Positions 44,457 through 55,648 of a DNA stretch of 64,000 nt are shown piece after piece. The notes below the pieces were generated by a model. That model searched no databases. It was not told the origin of the DNA and was given only the letters and a program-made list of their open reading frames with translations. A program made the position numbers and the translations under genes. Positions within the stretch are counted from its first letter, which is position 1. Every line of letters starts with the position of its first letter. Origin of the DNA: Adenophora triphylla var. japonica (taxonomy: Eukaryota > Streptophyta > Magnoliopsida > Asterales > Campanulaceae); assembly GCA_022495995.1 (NCBI GenBank), contig JAFEMH010002444.1, forward strand, positions 62,001 through 126,000, in the 5' to 3' direction.

Positions 44457-47400
44457 ATGGCTTCTACTTCAAAACCTTCAACTTCAAAACGTCAAAGAGC
44501 TTCCCATATTCCAAAGGGACCCAAGAAACCTATCTTGGAAATGGTAAACAACTTCTAAACCCTAATCTTTAATTTCTTCAAAATCTGCCATGGATGAACT
44601 AGCATAAACTGTTCATATTCCTCATTCATACTTTGGTTGATTTTGATCTCATTTCTTACTCATTTTAGCTGATAATTGTTGGGTTTTGATCGGTTTTATG
44701 CATGGATTCTAAATATGTAATCTATTTCATGATCAATCCATGCTAAGAACACCTATTTTGTGATTTTCAGTTTATAAGTTTCGAACACCCACTTTTGATT
44801 TTTGATGATTATGAATGATTCTGGGTAAAGGTTGTAATTTTAATGATATATTGTTAATCCCCTTCCCAATGTGATCATTTTGATATGCTATTTGTTGATT
44901 TTGGTTAAGTTTTGAAAATCTCTGTTCTTGGTGTTCATGAATGTTCTTCGTGTTCTTCATGAAACCCATGAATTTTTCTTGAAAAATCACATATTTTGGA
45001 TACCTTCAATCTGCATAGTGTTTTTCAACACTTAGAAAAATTTTCAACTTTTTCAGATTTTAGGATTTCCTTTTGGTTTGAAACCGCTTGTATGCAACCG
45101 CTTATGTATCACTGTTTCAAACCGCTCCTCTAATTGAACCGCATGCTCTAAAAACCGCACTTTTCAAATTACTTTGAAACCGCATGCTGTTTTATCTCTT
45201 TTCTTATTTTTGAGAATTTACTAAAGTATATAGGCTGGACACCATAAAATTCCTCTCTAAGCACCGCTTGCAGTGTGAGATAAAATTGGATTACAATGCC
45301 ACGTACTTAAGTAATACTTGTTCTCAAAACTCCTCATTTTTCTTTTTTAGTATTCATAAATTACTTGTGGTTTGAAATCTTCATTTTCAAAACCGCACCT
45401 AGGCTAAACCGCCTGGTGCCCAAACCGCTTGTAACTTATGAATACAAAAATGGATCTAACACTTGATAATTACTTTGTAGGATCCTACTACTTTCCTTCA
45501 AGGTTGGGAAGTAAATGAGGAAGAGCTCAAATCTGATGCTCTAGGAAGGGAGTTCTTGAGGAAGCTCGAGTATACGGCATCCTACCGCTGTTCACAAAGA
45601 AGCGTAATTTCATTGTGCCATCTATTGTGGACCAGTTCTTCTCAACCGCGAAGAAGGATTCCAGAATTCTTGATGAAGGCCAAAGAGTTTCCTGCCTGAC
45701 CGCTGTTATAGAAGGACATAAGCTCTCCATTGACTACATTGACATCAGAAGGCTTTTCAGATTCAATGTTGTTGGAGCCCCTATAGAGGTTGATCAAGTC
45801 ATTCGGGACAATGCTTTGCTCTAGCAACCGCCAAAGTTGGTACCTTATCCAAGAAATACAAGAAGATTGCTAGGAAGGATTTTGGTGAACCGATGAGCCA
45901 CATTGGTCATCTTGTTGGGAGGACGATGCCTGGGAAGGCTGGGAATCATAATAACTTCACTTCCCAACAATGGATATATAGTTACGCCATATTCATGGAG
46001 ATCAAGCTGCACTGCCAAGGATCCTGTTCTTGGAAATTAAGAACAGTGTTGAGACCTACCAGGCCAAGGTCAAAGGTGAAGCTCAGAGGTGGAGACCATT
46101 CGAGCGGGATCATAACCGCACTTTTGATGGACTATGAGCATGTTGATGATTTGGTCACTAAGAATCCTGAACCGGTGGTGGATTGTTCCTTTGATTCTCT
46201 GGGATTGCTTGCTTGTCATACCTTCGTATATGCCAATGGAGATGCATTATACAAATCTTTGTATGATGCGAGATACCTACCCTAAGAAGGAACCATATGA
46301 GTTGAGAGATCCCTCAACCGCTCCAAAGGCTAAAGGAGCCAGCGGTCCGGGAAGCCCCAAGCAAGAGTGAACCGCTTCCCAGAGAGGACCAAAACCGCTC
46401 CAAAGATCCAAACCGCCTATTGCTGATGATGGAGCTGGTACAAGCAAAGGAACGAAGAAATCCAAGAAGCCTGAACCTGAGAATTTTTCCTTGGTGGATG
46501 AAGATGATGAGGAAGAAGAAGAAGATCCAAGTATTCCTAACTTGGTGAAGAAAGCCAAGAAAGCCAAAGATGTTATGGCTAGACTTACTGTGGAAGAGCA
46601 GATGAAGTTGTTGGAAGAGCAGATTGCTAGATTGGCCAAGGAGCAAGCTGAGAAGTATCAGGCCAAGGGCAAAACTCCTAAAGCTGGAACCGCCTCACCC
46701 AATGAACCGCATCCAGAATCTCAACCGCCCCCAACCAATCAAACCGCTCCTACCCAATCATCAATCCAATCTCCTGTCCAATCACCTCATATATCCCCTT
46801 CCAAATCCCCATCAAAATCCAAATCAATAACTCCTTCCCCCAAGAAAACCGCAACAATTCAGGGGGAGAAACCCAAGAGAATGAAGATGGCTGCTAGAAA
46901 GAGAACTCCTAAGAAATTCAAACCTGTCCAACCATCACCCTCTCCCTCACCTCCTAAAAATTCCCCTATTCCATCTCCTCAAAATTCCTCTCCTCAGTCA
47001 CCTCCTCAAGACTCTCCTTCACTTTCCAACAGACATTCCCTTTCCCCATTATCCTCTCAATCACCTTACAACTCACCCCAATACTCCCATTCCATAAATT
47101 CCCAACACTCTAACCCAACTCCTACCAGATCCCAAGCCTATCAGCAAAGGCGAGTCATGCCTATCTTTGGACATGCAACATCCAAATCCATCGAGGAAGA
47201 TCCAACCCCAACCAATTCTCCAATTCAAAACCGCTCCCATTCCCCTACACCAAACCGCTCCAAATCAAATACCCCTTCAAAATCCCCAACTCCACAAAAC
47301 TCACCCAACCGCCATATATCCCCTCCTCCATTTATACCTCCCCAAACCCAAACCGCTCCTGAAACCATTCCAACCAAACCGCCTCCCATATTCACAACCG

Positions 47401-48332
47401 CTTCAACCTCAACCGCACCTCCTTCTAACTACTCCCAAATTCTTTAAACACTTACCCTCATCCAAAGCCAACTCCTAATAAACCAGGGTCATGTCATTAA
47501 GCTGACCGCTTCCAATGACACCCTAACCGCTTCAAATGCTTCCCTCCAAACCTCTCTCTCAAATCTCTCTGAATCAAACCTTGTTCTTCAAGCCAAGGTA
47601 GAATCTCAATCTCTGGAATTGGCAACCCTTAAATCAACATTGCTTGATGCCATTAAGGGGGAGAAAGCTACAGCAAACCCCTCATCCTATTCAACCGCTC
47701 CAGATGAACAAACCGCATCTATTATCAAAACCGCCATTGAAGAAGGATTGGTTAAAGGGTTGAGTGATATTCAAGAGAAAGTCTGCAATGCCATTGATAA
47801 AGACCTTGGGGAGCTGACCTCAAAGCTAGTTGCCAACTTAAACTCCAGACCGCAAATGGCACAGATTGTCCAAACCGCCTTGAATTCCCTTAGAGAAGAT
47901 GTCCTGGAGCAAATTGACATATTCAAGGTGGACTCAAAGGTAAATCTGGACTGTGTTGGAGATGCTTCCATGGCTAAGCTTACTGAGATCCAAGATGAAT
48001 TTAACAGCCGCCTTGACAACATGAAGGCTGGATTCATTGCCAAGATTGAAGCTGAAATTCTTGACCTGAAGAAATCTCTAAATGTCACCATTGATCTTGA
48101 TCCAATGAAGGAAGCTATCCAAGTTCAAACCGGCTCTGTGCGAGAGGAGATCCATACCATTTTCAATTCCCTTTATTCATCCCTTCACGTGCGGTGGATA
48201 CTATTAGAGACAACCTTGAGGAAAACACCAAAGCGGTTGGTGCCACAAATTCTACCTCTGCTCATTACGCAGAATGCCCTAAAGAAGCTTGAAGCTACTC
48301 TCACCGAACCGCAGAAGAAGTTAGAAGATTAA
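44457..48332 (+). pseudogene. Sirevirus env-like / additional ORF, spliced and broken
   Basis: Exon 1 (44457-44543) encodes 29 basic residues, MASTSKPSTSKRQRASHIPK onward; a GT-AG intron (44544-45480) follows at phase 0, then DPTTFLQGWEVNEEELKSDA. A frameshift near 45570 leads to NFIVPSIVDQFFSTAKKDSR and FRFNVVGAPIEVDQVIRDN, like the plant-transposon-protein domain of SIRE and Athila env-like frames. From 46491 comes an acidic start, a Lys/Glu coiled coil and a 250-residue Ser/Pro-rich region; a stop at 47446 separates it from 47619-48332, predicted coiled coil (LNSLREDVLEQIDIFKVDSK). I see no clear signal peptide or membrane span, so env is only the conventional name. Confidence 0.7.
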
Positions 48333-48936
48333 GGAAAGCGTTTGCACCCGACCAATCCCAGAGCTGGGCCAAGTGGAGCTGAGCATGAAGTGAACAAGCC
48401 GCCCCAGCAGTAAACCGCTTTTTCCTTGTTTTTTTTTGTGAATCTTTTTGGTAAGTTTTGGACCACAATTTCATTGTATTTCCTTTTGTCCAACTTACTT
48501 CCTTTTTGCTTTTTGTAACCTTGTAATTTTCCTTCATTCCTGTACTTGTAATCATCTTAGGAATTAATGGAAATTGCATCATGGTTCCAAAACTTTGTTC
48601 ATATCAAACTGCTTGTTTGTAGAACAATGAAACCGCTTATGGTCCTAAACCTCATTCAAATATTTTAACTTAAATATCACTATTTTGAATTGATGTTTAA
48701 ACATTCAGTTTAAACTGCACTTTGAACTTAAAATCATATTTTTTAAGTGCACTGAATGCATTCCTATACTTTTCAAATTGTAAGTTTTTTTAATCCTTCA
48801 AAGGTATAGAAATCTATAGCTTAAGCTAGTGTGTGCATTGACTTGGGACATGACTTACCATGTTAATTCCTATGGACATGTTTTCACCAAGTACAATGTT
48901 TGCTTTTGCTGTAGTAGGTAATGGCATCAATCAAAT

Positions 48937-48946
48937 AGGGGGAGAT
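48937..48946 (+). other. Copia polypurine tract
   Basis: AGGGGGAGAT directly before the 3' LTR start TGTTGGG, the standard plus-strand priming site. Confidence 0.92.
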
Positions 48947-50398
48947 TGTTGGGTATGCATGTTTTAACCCTCCTATTTTGTATTAGATTTGATTGATACC
49001 ATAACCTCCTATTTATTTTAAGGACTTTAGGACCCTATGTAATGAAGCTTAGACTTCAATTTTTTTAACTAAGTCCATTTCATAGAATAGGTTAAATTTA
49101 GGCTTGAAGACTGGCTCAAGAATCATTGGATTTTAGGATTGCAGTTTCAAGGGTTCCTGAACCGCCTTTTTCAGAACCGCTTGGCAGAACCGCCTTTTGC
49201 CTTGAGATTCCTCTCATACGAAACCGCTTGATCAATCAAGTGCAAAACCGCACTTTTGGAAATCCTCTTACGGTGGAACCGCCTTTTGTCAAACCGCTTG
49301 CCCCAGAACCGCCCCAATGATTGACTTCTTGAAGTGATCCTTTATCCCTTGGAATCCACGTCGGCAATATTAAAAGTCAACCACCATATCTTGTCACGTG
49401 ACCCAATGTCGAGCGGATCTGCAAAGATCTCATAAAGGTGACCCAGATGTCCTAACCACACTTTGATTGCGGTGAGGTCTGATCAGCTTTACTGCACCAA
49501 CAGCTCTAAAGGACAAAAGTGGATATCAGTGGACCAATGGGAAAGCATCAAGTACTGTCCTTGAACAGCTGTGTCCAACGGCTATATTTGAGATGCTTGG
49601 GTATAAATACCCCCAATCTTCACCATTTGAAGATTGCTTGAGAATTTGAAAGTACTGTGTTCATAGAAGCTGAAGCTCTGCCCAGAAATTATTCAACCCT
49701 TTGAATCTTCATCTTCATACTTCAAGAAATATTCCTAGCCCAGAAATCAAGCCTTAACACAATCAAGAATCATTGTGCTCTACATCTCACAGATCTAAAG
49801 AGCCTTGATCTTGTTCTCACACACTCACCTCACTTGTTCTAATCACATAGATTAAACACTTGAGATACACTGGTTATAGTTTTGGATTTGTTCTTCATAG
49901 AAAAGATTTTATTGTACTTTGTAATCTCACAATACTTAATATAAAATCTCTCTTAGAAATCCAAGACTAACCATCTTGGTAGTGGACGTAGATCGTTTAT
50001 CGATTGAACCACTCCAAATAGCGTGTTCTTACTTTCTGCATTTATATTTCTTGTGCTTGCTAATTATTTATCTTTGTCTCTGTTTGATCTTTATTTAGCT
50101 ATCCATTATTGTGAAATAGTGTTTGGAGTTAACAAAGTCAAAACCACACGTGTTTGTAAAACTGCACTTCCCAAAACCGCACCACCAAAACCGCATTTTA
50201 CAAACCGCCTCTCAAAACCGCTTTACACTCTATTATTCCGCTGTGCATTTTACACTATCACTTGCAGTCTATTATCAACTGCAAGAGAATTTTGTAAGCA
50301 AGAGGTTCAGTCTTTAAAAGAGGGCGAAAAATTTTAAACAGCTATTCCCCCCCCCTCTAGCTGTATTTTCACCCTTGTTGCCACCTTTGGGACCAACA
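48947..50398 (+). mobile_element. Copia 3' LTR
   Basis: Same length as the 5' LTR. Small differences are spread over it, including one AACCGC changed to AACTGC near 50275 and a few single-base indels around 49340-49500. Twelve AACCGC hexamers remain. Confidence 0.95.
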
Positions 50399-50403
50399 TA
50401 CAC

Positions 50404-52080
50404 AGAGGCTTCAATGGATACGTTATAATCAGCCTACTCTTCGGATGGAAACTTATAAAAATCTGTCGGATGCATCGGTAAGGGGAGATACCGGCGAAGC
50501 ATCTGGGAGACGAGTTATATTGCCATCCTCTTATACCGGCGGGCAGCGGTGGATGACTCAAAATTACCAGGATTCTCTCGCTATATGTCAATGCAATTGG
50601 TATCCGTCACTTTTCATAGCATTTACGTGTAATCCTAAATGGCCGGAGATTACGAGATTCTGTAAAAAATATGGCATTAGGCCTGAGGATAGGCCTGATG
50701 TATTAAAGAGGGTATTTAGAATGAAGCTTAATCAGATGATTGCAGATTTCAAGGAAGGCAAAGTATTTAGCACCCCAAAAGCAAGTAAGTAAATCTTTAA
50801 ATATTATTTGTTTTCCTCTTATTGTTTTGTCATTTATATTTTTTTTATTAGCATGTTTCTCTTATTTTGTTAATTGATTCATGCAGTTATATACACGGTG
50901 GAGTTTCAGAAGAGGGGCCTTCCGCATGCTCATATTCTCTTTCTTAACCTCCAGGATTAGGGTCATAATCCTGAAGATATTGACAAGTGGATTATTGCTG
51001 AGATTCCTGACAAAGAGAAATATCCTAGATTATACGAGGCAGTTGCTGAATATATGTTGCATGGACCATGTGGTGCTGCTAATCCTAAATCTCCGTGTAT
51101 GGATCACAACAGGTGCTCAAAGAAATTCCCTAAATCATTCAATGATCGCACTCGTGTAGACGAGAATGGGTATCATGTATATAGGCGAAGAGACACGGGT
51201 TTCATAATTGATAAGGGTGGAGTTGCTCTCGACAATTGTTCAGTTATCCCATTCAATACATATCTTTTGCTAAAGTACGAAGCTCACATAAATGTCGAGT
51301 ACTGCAATCAGAGCAAGGCAATCAAGTATTTGTTCAAGTATATAAACAAGGAAACCGACAGGATATGCCTTGCAATCGAAAATGATGAGGTGAAAAGGCA
51401 AATTGATTGTCGATATGTCTCTGCGTGTGAAGCTATGTGGAGGATTTTCGGATTCGACATACATTATCGGACCCCTCCTGTTGAGCGCTTGGCTTTTCAC
51501 TTGGAGGGTGACCATATTATCCCCTTTAAGGACGGAGACTTTCTTCATGATGTTTTGGATAAAGCGACAGTTAAAGAATCTCAATTTATGAAGTGGATGG
51601 AGTATAACAGTATTCATTCAGAGGCTCGGAAATATAAATACTGTGAATTTCCTCATCATTTCGTATGGGATAAAACTAAATGTGTATGGCGTCCGAGGAA
51701 AGATAAACGTTTTACAGTGGGGCGTATTTATCATGTTCTAATGAATTGCTGAGAATTGTATTACCTTAGGATAATGTTGAATCATGTAGCAGGTCCTATG
51801 GAATTCAAGGATTTGAGAACTGTAAATCGCGTTGTTCATCCCGATTTCAAATCTGCATGTTACGCTCTGGGATTATTAGATGATGACAAGGAATATGTTG
51901 ATGGAATTATAGAAGCGAGTCATTGAAGGTTGCCCGATAGTCTGAGAAGACTATTTTCTATGTTGCTACTATCTAATAGTATGTCGAATCCGGTAGAGGT
52001 ATGGGAGAAGACTTGACACTTATTATCTGATGATATAGAGTACAAGTATCAGAGGATGCACGATAATCCGGGTATTCCGT
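50404..52080 (+). pseudogene. Helitron Rep (HUH endonuclease) domain
   Basis: Continues the Helitron protein after the Copia insertion: ILPSSYTGGQRWMTQNYQDS and LFIAFTCNPKWPEI precede an intron (about 50787-50886). The next exon has the HUH motif in RGLPHAHILFLNLQD (near 50920), with a TAG stop right after it (near 50957). The two-tyrosine motif appears in IKYLFKYINKETD (about 51325-51360), and CEAMWRIFGFDIHYR follows. Further stops occur at 51750, 51925 and 52014. Rep nicks and rejoins strands during rolling-circle transposition. Confidence 0.88.
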
Positions 52081-52205
52081 CCCATGTTTACATATTTGTT
52101 TTACAATAAATATCAATTATGATTTTATTTCTACTTTACATTATACAATATGATTCTATATATTTATCTATATTAATATATTTATTTTGTTTTTTATAAT
52201 TTCAG

Positions 52206-54010
52206 GTTTGAAATTAATTAATGAACAGGTCCAGAATCTTGCTTTGGCGGAAATTGAGAAGTTACTGATCGAGAATTGCAGTAGTCTCCATACATTTAAA
52301 GACATGCCTAAACCGGTGGGCAATGTCATTGGTGATGCGATAAATAAGCTCATTCTAGATGAGACATCTTATGACATTGATGAGATGAAAGCTGAGCACT
52401 TCAGATTACATCCTCAGTTAACAGCCGAGCAAAAGAGTGTTTATGATAAGATTATGTCGGCTGTTGATCGAGGAAACGGTGGTGTGTTTTTCCTCTATGG
52501 TTATGGTGGTACGGGAAAGACCTTCTTATGGAAAACACTGTGTTCTTCATTAAGGAGCAGGAGAGATATTGTTCTTCCTGTTGCTTCCAGTGGCATAGCT
52601 TCATTGCTCCTTTCGAAAGGTAGGACCACGCATTCTAGGTTCGGTATCCCGATACGGGTAAACGAGAGCTCAACTTGCAGTAAACTAAAGTCGGATACGG
52701 ATGAGGCAGCACTTCTACAGAAAACCAAACTAATTATATGGGGCGAAGCTCCAATGGCTCATAAACATTGTTTTGAGGCTCTCGATCGTAGCCTCCGAGA
52801 TATTATTCGTACACCCGAGGGGAGATATTCCAATAAACCATTTGGTGGTTTAGTTATTGTATTCGGTGGTGACTTACGAGATTTTACCTGTTGTTCCTAA
52901 AGGGAGTAGGCATGATATTGTGCATGTTGCACTCTGTTCATCCAAAATATGGAATGACTGTGAGGTTCTCAGATTGACGCATAATATGAGATTGCAGGTA
53001 ATTCTTAAATAGCCTTTATTCATCTACTTAAATATTTTTATTTCAATTTAAGTAATTTGTATATATTTAACTTAATGTAGGGTGATTCTACTTCTCATAA
53101 TTCCGAAGAGATAAGAGATTTCGCTCAGTGGCTCTTGAGTGTCGGAGATGGGATTGCCGGTGGAGATAATGACGGGGAAATTGACATTAACCTTCCTGAT
53201 GATATATTGATTCGTGAGGCTTCAGATCCTATTGCAAAAATAGTCGAATCTATATATTCTGACTTATTGCAAAATAAGGATGTCGAAGGATTCTTCCAGA
53301 CTAGAGCTGTGCTTGCTCCAACAAATGAGATTGTCGATAACATAAATGATTATGTCATGTCGCTCTTTTCGGGAGACGATGTTGAATATATGAGTTCTGA
53401 TGCCATTTGTAAGGATGAGGATGATGAAAATGGTGCTGAAGATATATTCTCACCTGAATTTCTAAACACTATCAAGTGTTCTGGATTGCAAATCACATTA
53501 TTAAGCTGAAGGTTGGGTGCATAGTAATGCTTTTGAGAAATCTTGATCAAGCTGCTGAATTGTGTAACGACACCAGAATGATTGTCACTCAATTAGGTAA
53601 ATACAATAATTTTTTATTTTTTATATACATGTAATTTAATACTTAATTTTGTTACATATATGTAGGTAAACACGTAGTCGAAGCCAAGATGCTTTCGAAA
53701 AAGAATGCTGACATGAAGGTGCTTATTCCTAGAATGATAATGTCTCCATCAGATGTGACAAAATTTCCGGTAAGATTCCAAAGAAGGCAATTTCCACTTG
53801 CCGTTTCTTTTGCTATGACAATCAACAAGAGTCAGGGACAATCTCTTTTCCATGTAAGACTATATCTTTCACAACCTGTTTTCGATCATGACAACTTTAT
53901 GTAGCATTTTCCGTAGTAACCAAAGAAGAGAGGACTTAAAGTTATTATTTGTGATTCAGATGCTCAAACATATGACAAGACGCTGAATGTAGTCTACAAG
54001 GAAGTTTTTG
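52206..54010 (+). pseudogene. Helitron PIF1-like helicase domain
   Basis: Starts after an AG acceptor at 52205. Walker A reads GYGGTGKTFLWKT (about 52499-52535). VLPVASSGIASLLL and RTTHSRFGIPI are typical Helitron helicase. Walker B reads LIIWGEAPM where DEAPM is expected, a loss of the catalytic Asp. A frameshift near 52890 precedes the motif LRLTHNMRLQ; later exons carry VLAPTNEIVDNINDYVM and SFAMTINKSQGQSL (motif VI region, 53805-53840). Introns lie at about 52998-53080 and 53595-53665; a TGA stop is at 53507. Confidence 0.88.
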
Positions 54011-54442
54011 ACAGACTCTGAGAATTTATGTCGCACAATTTGTGGTTAAACAAAAGTATTGCAATTTCTTATTATTTTCTTTGTTTTTATTTTGTTTTTC
54101 TTTAAATATATAGGAGATGGAAGAGATTATGTTGACACTTAGGCACACACTATTAAACTCACGCTATTGTAACCATATCTCTTCATCTTCTAAAGTTGTA
54201 ACACTAAAATCTTAATAATGTTTTTTGGTTAGGCAGGGACCTAACCTCCCGTGGTTTTGTATCGGCGAGATAGTTGTCTCAAGGGCTTTCCACGTTACAT
54301 CATGTGTCAACATCTTTTTTCTGCATTAATTATACTCCTAATATCCGCTACATTGTTTATCAATTTCGGTTTATATTGTTACTTAAAAATCAATTAAAAC
54401 ACATAAATAATTATTACTTAATCAAAAAAAAAAAATTATTCA

Positions 54443-54472
54443 CCGTTGGGTACCGACGGGTTACTGACTAGT
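54443..54472 (+). other. Helitron 3' terminus: hairpin plus CTAGT
   Basis: CCGTTGG-GTA-CCGACGG can form a 7-bp stem, followed after nine bases by CTAGT and then T. A short GC-rich hairpin about 10 nt before CTRR-type ends is the Helitron hallmark. Distance to the helicase stop is about 450 bp. Confidence 0.8.
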
Positions 54473-55648
54473 TGACTTAAAAGACAATTTTTTTTCAACC
54501 AAAAAATTCAATAGTAACAAGGAATTAATCTCATAATTTACACATTACAATTCTTATAGCTTAATTATAAGACCAAATCATCTCTTATAATTGACTTTGA
54601 GACTAATTTGCCTCTTATTGAAGTATAAGACCAATTTTTATTAAATGAAAAGAAAAAGCATAGATCAACCACAATTAACATTTCAAAATAGTCATATAAA
54701 CAAAACAACCCCAAAATTGGACTATTTGTACACCAAATCCACTTAAATTGATTCCAAAAATTCACAACAAATCCATATCAACAATTAATTACTCTACTTG
54801 AAAGAGTAGGAAGAGCCAAGGAAGGAGGAGATCGAAGTAAAGCCTTGAAATCGGACGTCATCAGAGAAGATGTTGAAATCTGTCGATCTGGTTGCAAACG
54901 TGATAAAGAAGACCGGCTGCTAGGGAGTAGGTGAAGATCGACCTGACCTGAGGCAAAAAAGGTTAGATCCGAAGTGCAGAGAGAGAAAGCGCCGAAGAGA
55001 GGAGAAGACGGTCGGATCCGAAGAGAAGATGCCGAAGAAGACACCGGAGAAGACAAAGATGGAGGCGCTATAGATCGGAAAAAATGATGGCATCGGTTCT
55101 GGAGCTCATTTTCCAGATTTTGGCGGAATAGAGTGCGGGGAGGAGTGGGGAGAGGTGGTGGTTCAGCAAGAAGGGAGAAAGAAGATTGCATGGAGGATCG
55201 CTAGCGTCAGAGAAGTTGCTGGTCGGAGAAAAAAGGGGGAGGTGGGGTTAGGGTTGGAGAGAAAGAGAGATTTACGGTGTGTGATTTTTTAGAGAGAGAG
55301 ATGTGATAAAATGAAGTTGAGGGGAGGGAGGAGAGGGGGAGCCTAGGGATGTATGGAGAATTATAATTTCAGGTGAACTTTTTATTTGAGATTTATAAAA
55401 GGCCTTTTATTAAAATGGAATAAAATCTGAACATGGGAGAACTTGGGGAATTTTTCCAATAAATAAGGCCATTATTAGATTTTGTTTATTTTTATTTTTA
55501 TTTATTTGAATGATTGGATGAATTTCATTAATTTGTTGTTACTATTAGTGAACACAATGGCGAAATTCGAATGATTAATGGTGTTAAACATAGAAACATA
55601 CATGTAAAAGCTATGATCAACGGTTAAATTTATGTTTAACACCATTAA
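54473..55648. other. Gene-free region with a dispersed repeat
   Basis: 54486-54640 repeats the sequence at 24978-25110 (TTAATCTCATAATTTACACA, ATTATAAGACCAA). A minus-strand frame of 137 codons at 54778-55191 is Ser/Pro/Leu-rich with no known domain and is not called a gene. 55560-55650 carries an inverted pair around GAATGATTAATGGTGTTAAA and TTTAACACCATTAATCATTC. Confidence 0.55.

Larger units (their letters stand above)
36677..50398 (+). mobile_element. Sirevirus-like Ty1/Copia element, 13.7 kb, complete with LTRs
   Basis: Two LTRs of equal length (1452 bp) bound the element, and TACAC is duplicated at 36672-36676 and 50399-50403. Order: LTR, primer-binding site, gag, protease, integrase, RT, RNase H, then a 4-kb env-like region, polypurine tract, LTR. 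Integrase before RT defines Ty1/Copia; the large size, the initiator-Met primer site and an extra coding region after pol point to the Sirevirus (SIRE/Maximus) lineage. Every main frame contains stops or shifts. The sense strand is studded with AACCGC motifs. Confidence 0.93.
34118..54472 (+). mobile_element. Decayed autonomous Helitron, split by a Copia element
   Basis: A Helitron is a rolling-circle transposon encoding one Rep/helicase protein. Coding blocks occur at 34118-36671 (N-terminal part) and 50404-54010 (Rep end and helicase); removal of 36677-50398 restores a continuous Helitron match (LRSGRLLQQFMVDAY before the insertion, then YNQPTLRMETYKNL). The 3' end is a hairpin followed by CTAGT at 54468-54472 with T outside. 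The 5' end was not located and lies left of 34118. Several stops and frameshifts show it is no longer autonomous. Confidence 0.88.

Noticed and set aside
46491..47447. 318-codon Ser/Pro-rich frame as a host gene (extensin or nuclear protein)
   Set aside because: It lies between the Copia RNase H and 3' LTR and belongs to the element's env-like region.
54778..55191. 137-codon minus-strand frame
   Set aside because: Ser/Pro/Leu-rich, no recognisable domain, embedded in repeat-like sequence; not enough to call a gene.
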